Shown in pieces: positions 42,547-48,742 of a stretch of DNA of 64,000 bases; within the stretch, counting starts at the first letter, position 1, and every line of letters starts with the position of its first letter. The notes under the pieces are model-generated. The model saw only the letters and a program-made list of their open reading frames with translations. It was not told the origin of the DNA and made no database searches. A program made the position numbers and the translations under genes. Source of the DNA: a virus; IMG/VR virus record IMGVR_UViG_3300034101_003180, positions 1 through 64,000 of that record. One strand, given 5' to 3'.

Positions 42547-43659
42547 ATGATAAATGAATCAAAAAAATCATTAGAACCATTGCCAAGAGGGGCATCATAT
42601 TTTACCAGTGATCCTAATAAAGAAGCAGCATATAAGGCTGCTGAAGAATTATTATATCAAATCACGTCTAAGGTGCCCGAATCACAAATACAAGCAACAG
42701 CTGAAAATGCTAGAGAAGCACGCAGAAAAGCTGGCTATACTGTAGATGATACTGTAGATAATAATGCTCCTGATAAAAGAATAAGTCCCGTATATTGGGT
42801 AACTCAAAATGATTTTAAGCAAGCATTTGGTAGAAATTATAACCCAATGAATGAAACAGATCGCCAAGATTTCTTTTCATTGGTAAAGAATGCACCGGGA
42901 ATGAGAAGAAGAACAGATGTTGCTGGTGCAGATTCTGGTGCCCCAATTGCTTCAAGACAAAGACCGGAATTTATTCCAACATTTCAAGATGTCGATGGAG
43001 TCAAAGTTCCAGAATCTGCCTTGGGTTATACGGCAAAGGAACAAAAAAGAGCAAGAGATTTGGGTTTTAAAAGTATACAAGACTTCAAAGATGCTGAAAA
43101 ATATGATGGTTCCTATAGTGACCAACCAAGGCGTCTTATTCAACAAGAGGTAGATAAAAATCTAGCCCTTGATAGGCAAATGAATTTATTGGGAATAAGC
43201 AGACAACAAATAAAAAAGCCTGGTGTGATGCCTTATTCTGAAAGACAACCAAATCCTTTAGAAAATCAGGATAATTTATTAAAATTTGTTCAAACATTTG
43301 CACCAGAAACTTTAACACCAGAACAAAAATCAAAATTAAATTTACAACCTAAAACTGACTCAGGTTCAATGCCTTATTCAGAAAGACAAGATAATCCATT
43401 CGATCAAAGTTTGGTAAATGGAGTACAAACTAGCAATAAAAATGCTGCAGATAAGATTACCGATAAGGTAGGTCAGTTTGTAAATATTGTTCCGTCATAT
43501 GAACCAAGATCAGAATCGGAAACTATTTTTGATGCTCTAAGACAAATAGAGAGACAAGACATAGAGAGAGAAATAAATAGAAATCTTAAATCTAAGAAAA
43601 GCCTACCATCTCAAGCAAGAAATTACTTGGATAGAGTTGTCTCAAAAAGAAAAGTTTAA
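42547..43659 (+). CDS. Late internal/virion-type protein with repeated PYSERQ motif
   Basis: A 370-residue polar protein starting MINESKKSLEPLPRG, with an INE site at 2-4. Two short repeats, MPYSERQPNP (228) and MPYSERQDNP (275), are followed by Asn/Asp-rich stretches. The rest is Arg/Lys/Gln-rich and probably disordered. It starts 2 nt after the preceding stop. Its end overlaps a convergent gene by 4 bases. No family recognised. Confidence 0.58.
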   Translation: MINESKKSLEPLPRGASYFTSDPNKEAAYKAAEELLYQITSKVPESQIQATAENAREARRKAGYTVDDTVDNNAPDKRISPVYWVTQNDFKQAFGRNYNPMNETDRQDFFSLVKNAPGMRRRTDVAGADSGAPIASRQRPEFIPTFQDVDGVKVPESALGYTAKEQKRARDLGFKSIQDFKDAEKYDGSYSDQPRRLIQQEVDKNLALDRQMNLLGISRQQIKKPGVMPYSERQPNPLENQDNLLKFVQTFAPETLTPEQKSKLNLQPKTDSGSMPYSERQDNPFDQSLVNGVQTSNKNAADKITDKVGQFVNIVPSYEPRSESETIFDALRQIERQDIEREINRNLKSKKSLPSQARNYLDRVVSKRKV

Positions 43660-43889
43660 TTTAAATAAAGTCCGGTTAGACCATTTAAACCAGTTACCAT
43701 AAATGATTGAACTGGTAAAATATTCATTCCAGATGTAAAATTTATATTATATCGAAATGTATTTCCTTGGTCATTTACCAAATAAAAGGAAGCAGTTCCA
43801 CCACCAGAGAATAAAAATCCTTTATGCTTTGGAATTCTATTTGTTGTTGAGGCTATAAATGTATTTCCGGTTTGATATTTGTCGTACAT
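43656..43889 (-). CDS. Small late virion-type protein
   Basis: A 77-residue beta-rich protein (KHKGFLFSGGGTASFYLVNDQGNTFRYNINF), like a small decoration or tail protein. It is expressed from the minus-strand half of a palindromic late promoter. It overlaps the convergent gene by 4 bases. Function unknown. Confidence 0.6.
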   Translation of the reverse strand: MYDKYQTGNTFIASTTNRIPKHKGFLFSGGGTASFYLVNDQGNTFRYNINFTSGMNILPVQSFMVTGLNGLTGLYLN

Positions 43890-43897
43890 GTTATAAT

Positions 43898-43909
43898 TAT
43901 TTATAAATA
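43898..43909. promoter_or_regulatory. Palindromic bidirectional late promoter TATTTATAAATA
   Basis: The 12-base palindrome contains TATAAATA on both strands. The plus box (43902-43909) points to the gene at 43913/43922 and the minus box (plus 43898-43905) to the ATG at 43889, 8 nt away. Only one polymerase could use it at a time. Confidence 0.7.
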
Positions 43910-43921
43910 CTAATGTATACG

Positions 43922-44119
43922 ATGAGACATCTAAAAGAAGGAAATCTATATAATATTGAGGATGAAGTTAAGGATAAAACTGATGCTTCTTTCACAGGTA
44001 TTTCTAGACTTCAAATGGAAATTAGAAAACAAATCATAGATCAACTTCGAAGACAAAATGTTCCAAATATTGAAGAAGTAATAACAAAAACTTTTGGGCA
44101 AACTCTGGATCAAACATGA
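43922..44119 (+). CDS. Small late protein
   Basis: A 65-residue helical protein (RHLKEGNLYNIEDEVKDKTDASFTGISRLQMEIRKQIIDQLRRQ). An in-frame ATG at 43913 is only 3 nt from the TATAAATA box and is less likely than 43922. LKE at 4-6 is a possible head-protease site. It overlaps the next gene by 4 bases. Function unknown. Confidence 0.5.
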   Translation: MRHLKEGNLYNIEDEVKDKTDASFTGISRLQMEIRKQIIDQLRRQNVPNIEEVITKTFGQTLDQT

Positions 44120-44883
44120 ACAAATCAAACTTTCAACTCCTTTCTGAAGATTTAGAAAAAGAAGTATTAGATTTACAAAAAGAAATTAAAAACAAAAAGC
44201 AATTGCTTGAAAAAGCACCAGATCCTAGTTTTGGAAAAGCAGATTATAGCGCAGATTACAGTGTTCTACAACCAAACATAGGTGGTTTTGCTGGTTTTGG
44301 TGTAGGTGATGCAGCAAACCCCTCTGCAATCGTAATGAACCCAAATGTTCTTGCAGCAGCAAAGGGAAAAATTTTACCAGATGCAGATCCAAGAGTTGTA
44401 AAATATCAACCTTATTATTCGAATAATCTTGCAACTATGATGGGCTTAGGTGTAGATATGGCTACATTTGCAAGAGCCAAAGAATTTATGAATATGTATA
44501 GCCCTGTAGATGGTGGCGTTGCAGAAAAAGATGATCCAGAGCAAAGTGTTGCGTTAGATTGGAAAAGATTAAATAATGCTGTTTCTGCTCACAGCACACA
44601 AAGAATTAAAGAAAAATTATCACAAAATCATTTGTTTAATGGAAATGGCTCGGATCCTTATTCTCAAGGTGTACCCGATACATATCAAAGATTTGTTGTT
44701 GGCAAAAAAGCACAAAAAGCTGTCGAAGATACCGTCACCAACATTTTAGGAAAACCAAGTAAATCAAGAGGAAAAGATGTTACAGGTTATGTGAGACAAC
44801 TTTCACAAGGTCAAAAAGAAAGAATGGGAAGTATGTGGTCTCAAAATCCGGATCAATCAGGAAAAATTAAACTAGGAAGATAA
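44116..44883 (+). CDS. Late internal/virion-type protein
   Basis: A 255-residue protein. It starts MNKSNFQLLSE, a targeting-like peptide ending in LSE, then a coiled-coil stretch (LEKEVLDLQKEIKNKKQLLEKA). The rest is polar with no known motif. It overlaps the previous gene by ATGA and ends 2 nt before the dockerin-repeat gene. Confidence 0.6.
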   Translation: MNKSNFQLLSEDLEKEVLDLQKEIKNKKQLLEKAPDPSFGKADYSADYSVLQPNIGGFAGFGVGDAANPSAIVMNPNVLAAAKGKILPDADPRVVKYQPYYSNNLATMMGLGVDMATFARAKEFMNMYSPVDGGVAEKDDPEQSVALDWKRLNNAVSAHSTQRIKEKLSQNHLFNGNGSDPYSQGVPDTYQRFVVGKKAQKAVEDTVTNILGKPSKSRGKDVTGYVRQLSQGQKERMGSMWSQNPDQSGKIKLGR

Positions 44884-44885
44884 AA

Positions 44886-46034
44886 ATGAACTACTTAACA
44901 AACTACTATAAGAATCTATCAGAACAATTACAAGAAAAATTAAATTATTTAGAAACATATGTAAATTTTTTATCTGAAGATTTGGCATCCGGAACTATAG
45001 AGCAGGGTGCTGGACCAGGTGCTGGGGTTGGAACAGGGACCACAACAAATCAAAATAACGACTCTAATGATTTAAATGCTTTGCTTCAAGCATGGGGTTC
45101 TTCAAACCCTCAATTTGATTTGAACCGAGACGGTGTAGTTGATGGAGATGATCTTGGATTGTTCTTGGCAAATATGCTTAACAGAGGACAATCATCACCA
45201 GTTGCTATGGCCAGCACCGCCTTACCCGGAACACCAGAAACTGAAACTATTGGTGGGGGTGGTGGTCAAAAAGCAGGTAGAGCTGCCAAAGCCTTGGATC
45301 AACCTGGTCTTGCAAGTGGTAGAGTAGGAAGAATGTTTGACGTTGGTGCAGGTGCACCTGTTGGTGAAAAAAAAAATCAAACCCCGCCAAGGCTGAACCC
45401 CAAAACCCCGTATTCACCAGAAATAAGTCCATCAACCGCTAAATTTTCTCCAGCAATACAATCTCCAACACCCGGTAATATTGTAAACATCAAAGCAAAA
45501 GGAATGTCCTCTAATAAAAATAGAGGTGTTTCACAAGGAGATGTTGAAGGACCTAACAGAATGCCTCCAATGGTTAGACCAAAAACACAAGGAGGTTTGA
45601 GCACTAAAGTTTCCATGGGACCAGAACAATATACAAATTTTGATATTTCACAAGGAACTGGGGTTCCATCAAATAATGTAACAAAACCGGGTAGCGGATC
45701 ACCACCTCCACCCTTTGACATAACTGGTGATGGTTTCGTTGATGCTAATGATTCTGGTTTGATATTTGCAAACTGGGGGCCAGTAGATCCGGGAAGTCCT
45801 TATGATTTTAATCAAGATGGTTTCGTTGATGGTACTGATATGGGTCTGTTATTTGCAAACTGGGGGCAAGTAAATCAAGGTGGTGGTGGTGGTGCCGGTG
45901 AAACACCACCAGAAGAACAATCCGATCAACAAGGTTCTTCAGTTGATCAAGAAAATGTTCCATATTGGATGAGTGGAAAAACAACAAAAATTGATACGGG
46001 ATTCCGTTCAATGCAAAGAAGAAGAAAAAAATAA
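44886..46034 (+). CDS. Late protein with three dockerin-like repeats
   Basis: A 382-residue protein. The N-terminus MNYLTNYYKNLSE is nearly the same as that of the gene at 54184. Three Asp/Asn-Gly loops follow: FDLNRDGVVDGDDLGLFLANML (from residue 78), FDITGDGFVDANDSGLIFANWG (277) and YDFNQDGFVDGTDMGLLFANWG (306). They match the dockerin-type EF-hand DxNxDGxVDxxDxxxLxxxxG common in Planctomycetes. The linkers are Pro/Gly/Thr-rich. Calcium binding is likely, and protein-protein docking is inferred. It ends just before a terminator. Confidence 0.7.
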   Translation: MNYLTNYYKNLSEQLQEKLNYLETYVNFLSEDLASGTIEQGAGPGAGVGTGTTTNQNNDSNDLNALLQAWGSSNPQFDLNRDGVVDGDDLGLFLANMLNRGQSSPVAMASTALPGTPETETIGGGGGQKAGRAAKALDQPGLASGRVGRMFDVGAGAPVGEKKNQTPPRLNPKTPYSPEISPSTAKFSPAIQSPTPGNIVNIKAKGMSSNKNRGVSQGDVEGPNRMPPMVRPKTQGGLSTKVSMGPEQYTNFDISQGTGVPSNNVTKPGSGSPPPPFDITGDGFVDANDSGLIFANWGPVDPGSPYDFNQDGFVDGTDMGLLFANWGQVNQGGGGGAGETPPEEQSDQQGSSVDQENVPYWMSGKTTKIDTGFRSMQRRRKK

Positions 46035-46040
46035 TTTAAA

Positions 46041-46211
46041 TTACTTTAAAGATTTTAAGAACTCGTCAATTTTATTGACGAGTTCTTCTTTTTCTTTTGT
46101 CTTTTTATTATATTCTTTTTGAGTATCTTGGCCATCAGTTTCCATTCGACCAAGGCGATACATTACATGGCCATATTCATAGATCATTTCTTCAATGTCT
46201 TGTTTCTTCAT
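46041..46211 (-). CDS. Small coiled-coil early protein
   Basis: A 56-residue helical protein (MKKQDIEEMIYEYGHVMYRLGRME then KKTKEKEELVNKIDEFLKS). The start at 46211 is set by an ATGA overlap with the upstream gene, in place of a longer open frame. Its last 15 codons form the stem of a terminator for the convergent late operon. Function unknown. Confidence 0.58.
   Translation of the reverse strand: MKKQDIEEMIYEYGHVMYRLGRMETDGQDTQKEYNKKTKEKEELVNKIDEFLKSLK
46057..46092 (+). terminator. Terminator embedded in a convergent coding sequence
   Basis: AAGAACTCGTCAAT (46057-46070) pairs with ATTGACGAGTTCTT (46074-46087) around TTT, followed by CTTTTTC on the plus strand. It would end the 41666-46034 late transcript. 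The same bases code for the C-terminus of the minus-strand gene. Confidence 0.75.
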
Positions 46212-46567
46212 TGTCCGTGTTGATCCCGAATTTCCTTGTTCAAGTAGTATTCTTGACAATCAATATCTTCACGAAGACCACCAATTATAAGTCTGATTTG
46301 ATCTTCGATAGCATAGACACGCTTACGTGCTTCGCTGTACATTTCAAATGACTTGGTATCTTTCTTCAACTGTCTTTGGGCGTACATATACCCAGAATAC
46401 TCTGCATAATAAGAAAGATCCTCAATCAAAATTCGATAAGGCTTATTCTTCAACTCCATGTAAAAATTATCATCTTTCTCAAGTGTGAGTGAGGAAAGAG
46501 AAAATCTATCAAACTCTGAAAGGGGAGTGGTTTCTTCTGACTTGGTTTTAATTTTCTTTTTAGGCAT
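46208..46567 (-). CDS. Unidentified early protein
   Basis: A 119-residue protein. The N-terminus is Lys/Thr/Ser-rich (KKKIKTKSEETT), the rest helical (YRILIEDLSYYAEYSGYMYAQRQLKKD ... RKRVYAIEDQIRLIIGGLRED). Second gene of a minus-strand early operon. No motif is recognised. Confidence 0.6.
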   Translation of the reverse strand: MPKKKIKTKSEETTPLSEFDRFSLSSLTLEKDDNFYMELKNKPYRILIEDLSYYAEYSGYMYAQRQLKKDTKSFEMYSEARKRVYAIEDQIRLIIGGLREDIDCQEYYLNKEIRDQHGQ

Positions 46568-46569
46568 TT

Positions 46570-46887
46570 TTATGACTCCATGTTCTTGTAGGTTTCAATA
46601 TCAATTTTCAATTCAGCATTCTCTTCTTCAAGTTCCTTAATTCTTGCTTTGAGTGCTTCGATTTCTCTAGTCATATTATTTTTTACATGATTAAAATCTG
46701 TTATTTGGCCATATGGAGATTTTAAGGATTTATTTTTAGGATACTTGCTTTTTTGACCATATGATTCAAAATCTTGATAATAATATGATAGAGCATCAAC
46801 TTTATTCTTTGTCGGATCGTGTTCTAAATTTACATTTTCAACAATAAAGTTAAGATCTTCATCGGTTAGTTGAATTTCTTCATTCAT
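46570..46887 (-). CDS. Unidentified early protein with coiled-coil C-terminus
   Basis: A 105-residue protein. An acidic N-terminus (MNEEIQLTDEDLNFIVENVNLEHDP) is followed by a Tyr/Lys-rich middle and a C-terminal coiled coil (MTREIEALKARIKELEEENAELKI). An earlier in-frame ATG (46905) lies within the promoter. The -10 box 6 nt upstream fixes 46887 as the start. Function unknown. Confidence 0.62.
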   Translation of the reverse strand: MNEEIQLTDEDLNFIVENVNLEHDPTKNKVDALSYYYQDFESYGQKSKYPKNKSLKSPYGQITDFNHVKNNMTREIEALKARIKELEEENAELKIDIETYKNMES

Positions 46888-46893
46888 ACAAAC

Positions 46894-46952
46894 AATATAC
46901 TGCATGATTTAGCAAAGTCAAATCTTGACTATAAGTATTCATAGGCTATACT
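46894..46952. promoter_or_regulatory. Back-to-back early promoters
   Basis: Minus: TTGACT (46916-46921), spacer 16, TATATT (46894-46899), 6 nt to the ATG at 46887. Plus: TTGACT (46925-46930), spacer 16, TATACT (46947-46952), 9 nt to the first base of tRNA-Gly. The two -35 boxes form an inverted repeat, AGTCAAATCTTGACT. Confidence 0.8.
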
Positions 46953-46961
46953 GTGTTCGTT

Positions 46962-47033
46962 GCGGGTGTAACTCAGTGGTAGAGTGCTAGCCTTCCAAGC
47001 TTGCTGTCGAGGGTTCAAGTCCCTTCACCCGCT
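46962..47033 (+). tRNA. tRNA-Gly (TCC)
   Basis: A 72-nt cloverleaf. GCGGGTG pairs with CACCCGC, the anticodon loop is CTTCCAA, and the T-arm GAGGGTTCAAGTCCCTT is regular. The anticodon stem has one T-T mismatch. The discriminator is T, and no CCA is encoded. It is the first gene after an early promoter. Confidence 0.92.
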
Positions 47034-47048
47034 TTGACAATCGAATAT

Positions 47049-47193
47049 GCACGCTGTTCGGTATGACGAACTAGGATGAATGGCTGGCCAGCAGTCATCT
47101 GAAAAGAACTGTAGAGAGGTCCAATAACGGGTAAGTGAAGGCCGTAGCCTTCGCCTCTCCTTCTTCAAATGGGTTTAAGTCCCTCGGCGTGCT
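47049..47193 (+). ncRNA. Candidate structured RNA with tRNA-like ends
   Basis: It lies between tRNA-Gly and tRNA-Thr. GCACGCT (47049-47055) pairs with GGCGTGC (47186-47192) like a 7-bp acceptor stem with discriminator T. A T-arm-like hairpin (loop TTTAAGT, 47174-47180, three G-C pairs) precedes it. Inside are hairpins GTTCG/CGAAC (47056-47060/47067-47071), GATGA/TCATC (47075-47079/47095-47099) whose loop holds the palindrome GCTGGCCAGC, and GAAGGC/GCCTTC nested in GAGAGG/CCTCTC. At 145 nt it is too long for a normal tRNA and no anticodon arm is evident. It could be an interrupted or decayed tRNA, or a new tRNA-like RNA. Confidence 0.5.
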
Positions 47194-47200
47194 ACAAATT

Positions 47201-47272
47201 GCCACCTTAGCTCAATGGTAGAGCCTTGCTTTTGTAAAGCAGAGGTTGCGGGTTCGAATCCCACAGGTGGCT
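47201..47272 (+). tRNA. tRNA-Thr (TGT)
   Basis: A 72-nt cloverleaf. GCCACCT pairs with AGGTGGC, the anticodon stem-loop TTGCTTTTGTAAAGCAG gives TGT, and the T-arm is GCGGGTTCGAATCCCAC. Discriminator T, no CCA. Only 3 nt separate it from tRNA-Tyr. Confidence 0.94.
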
Positions 47273-47275
47273 TTG

Positions 47276-47357
47276 GCGAGTATACTCAAGCGGTCAACGA
47301 GGTCTGACTGTAAATCAGATGGCAAAGCCTACGGGAGTTCGAATCTCTCTGCTCGCA
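47276..47357 (+). tRNA. tRNA-Tyr (GTA)
   Basis: An 82-nt class II tRNA. GCGAGTA pairs with TGCTCGC (one G-U), the anticodon loop CTGTAAA gives GTA, and the long variable arm is TGGCAAAGCCTA. Discriminator A, no CCA. It is followed by TT and then the ATG of the next gene. Confidence 0.94.
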
Positions 47358-47359
47358 TT

Positions 47360-47968
47360 ATGTACGATATCAATATCCCACATTTTTATTGTTTGTTAAG
47401 AAAAGAGCATCTTTACCAAAACAAAGATCATTTCTTTGAATATGAAAAGGTCGCAGTCTTTGGGGCACAATCAAGTGCTGGAAAGGCTTTGTTGTTTACA
47501 GTAATGTTGGATAACGGAACAATAAGAAGTAGAGTTCCAATTCATATGTTATGCAGTAAAGAAGGCCCATCAGATCCATTAGATTACTTGCAACTTTGGG
47601 ATTGTTTTTCTGAAAATGTTACAGTCACAACTTATAGTTTTTTAAAGGGTGCCAGAGCAAAAGTTATATTTAAAGATAAAAGCCACTCTTGGGGAAATTA
47701 TAAAATGACATTTGATTGGTATGATAACCCATACAGCAACGAACCATCTCAATACAAATGTCTTCACATGATTGAACTGGATAATGGAAATTATGCTCTA
47801 CAACCAAACAATAGAATATTTTGGAAAGAAATGTCTTTCACAACCAAGCCATTTCCAGAAAAACCAGATTATAAAGTTGACACACAGGAGTATAGATGCG
47901 AGAATAAAAGCGATAGATGGATTATAAGTGATGATGATAATTATTATTATGATATAAATCCTACATAA
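47360..47968 (+). CDS. Unidentified protein starting 2 nt after tRNA-Tyr
   Basis: A 202-residue protein with mixed strands (MYDINIPHFYCLLRKEHLYQNKDHFFEYEKVAVFGAQSSAGKALLFTVMLDNG) and aromatic-rich loops (FDWYDNPYSNEPSQYK). The frame stays open into the tRNAs, but the ATG at 47360 is the first outside them. No ribosome site can exist in the 2-nt gap. Proteins of this look with an AVFGAQSSAGKALLF-like segment occur in marine myophages, function unknown. It lies between tRNAs and the tmRNA. Confidence 0.65.
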   Translation: MYDINIPHFYCLLRKEHLYQNKDHFFEYEKVAVFGAQSSAGKALLFTVMLDNGTIRSRVPIHMLCSKEGPSDPLDYLQLWDCFSENVTVTTYSFLKGARAKVIFKDKSHSWGNYKMTFDWYDNPYSNEPSQYKCLHMIELDNGNYALQPNNRIFWKEMSFTTKPFPEKPDYKVDTQEYRCENKSDRWIISDDDNYYYDINPT

Positions 47969-48172
47969 TCATGGTATTGTTGATATCGGATAGAAATGCA
48001 TATGACACGGGAGTTCGAATCTCCCCGGATCCACTTTACGGGTCCGACAGGCATCGATCAGTGCAGAGTATTGAAGAAGGAGATACCCGACACGGGTAAC
48101 AAGTGTCGTAAATAAACAGTTGCAAATATAAAAGCCGCACCAATGCGGATGGCTGCTTAAAGCAGTGGGGTT
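47969..48172 (+). ncRNA. ssrA: Circularly permuted (two-piece) tmRNA
   Basis: The acceptor piece comes first: T-arm GGGAG-TTCGAAT-CTCCC (48009-48025) and acceptor strand CGGATCC (48026-48032), discriminator A. A 6-nt spacer follows, then the 5' acceptor strand GGGTCCG (48040-48046), which pairs over 7 bp. GTGCA (48061-48065) can pair with TGCAT (47997-48001) as helix 2. Pseudoknot 1: ACCC/GGGT (48085/48094) with GACAC/GTGTC (48089/48103). The tag frame begins GCA at 48122 and reads ANIKAAPMRMAA, stop TAA at 48158 in a CTGCT-TAA-AGCAG hairpin. It would rescue stalled ribosomes and tag proteins. The 5' limit of the acceptor piece is approximate. Confidence 0.85.
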
Positions 48173-48173
48173 T

Positions 48174-48208
48174 CCCGGTTTTCCCGCGACTGAAAAACCG
48201 GGTTTTTT
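48174..48208 (+). terminator. Rho-independent terminator of the tmRNA
   Basis: CCCGGTTTT (48174-48182) pairs with AAAACCGGG (48194-48202), followed by six T. It ends the tRNA/tmRNA transcript 6 nt before a late box. Confidence 0.9.
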
Positions 48209-48213
48209 ATTGC

Positions 48214-48221
48214 CATAAATA
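48214..48221 (+). promoter_or_regulatory. Late promoter CATAAATA
   Basis: It lies 5 nt before the ATG at 48227, right after the tmRNA terminator. Confidence 0.72.
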
Positions 48222-48226
48222 TCTTC

Positions 48227-48739
48227 ATGCAGCACCCGAATGAGGGATTTATTAGAAATTTTTTAGGCACCGACAAAGCCTACAAAGAACAACTATTAGC
48301 TGAAGAGAAAAAGCGAAGAGTTAATGAGTATTTTGCTTGTAAGAAAAATAAGCAAAATATTCTTACAGAGCAAAGCAAAAATTCTATCAACAAAACTATT
48401 GAAAAAGTTTATTCAAATAGAAAATCAATTTCTTTGAATGAACAAAGAATAAATCCAAAGGAATGGAAGTTAATAAACACAGAATACGGTTTGTTTTATT
48501 ATAATGAAAAACAAGATCTATGGATGAATACTTTTGGTGTTATTAAAAAATCAATTACAGAATTTATTCAAGTAATAGATTACAATGTAATTGATACCGA
48601 TTCACCAAAAAGAAAAACACCAAATGCACCATCTAATTTCCAAGTTGAAATTTTAAATGAATTTGGTGATGTTAATTTAACTTGGAATGATAATTCTGAT
48701 AATGAAAGTGGATTTGCAATTTATATAACTCAACAATAA
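48227..48739 (+). CDS. Late protein with partial fibronectin III-like C-terminus
   Basis: A 170-residue protein. The N-terminus contains a helical peptide ending in LLAE (possible head-protease site), then a Lys/Asn/Gln-rich linker. KEWKLINTEYGLFYYNEKQDLWMN is a separate beta element. The C-terminus (APSNFQVEILNEFGDVNLTWNDNSDNESGFAIYI) is the first part of a fibronectin III domain and is cut short by the stop. A late promoter fixes the start. The next gene begins 3 nt later and also ends in an Fn3-like segment. Confidence 0.6.
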   Translation: MQHPNEGFIRNFLGTDKAYKEQLLAEEKKRRVNEYFACKKNKQNILTEQSKNSINKTIEKVYSNRKSISLNEQRINPKEWKLINTEYGLFYYNEKQDLWMNTFGVIKKSITEFIQVIDYNVIDTDSPKRKTPNAPSNFQVEILNEFGDVNLTWNDNSDNESGFAIYITQQ

Positions 48740-48742
48740 GTC

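Noticed and set aside
47034-47060. Promoter TTGACA at 47034 for the tRNA-like RNA
   Set aside because: No -10 box lies at the 16-17 nt spacing. The RNA is better explained as part of the transcript from 46925.
47246-47359. N-terminal extension of the 47360 gene into the tRNA genes
   Set aside because: The extension would translate tRNA-Thr and tRNA-Tyr. The ATG two bases after tRNA-Tyr is the credible start.
47969-48235. Minus-strand 88-codon frame over the tmRNA region
   Set aside because: It covers a tmRNA with strong structural evidence and its terminator and has no homologous-looking sequence.
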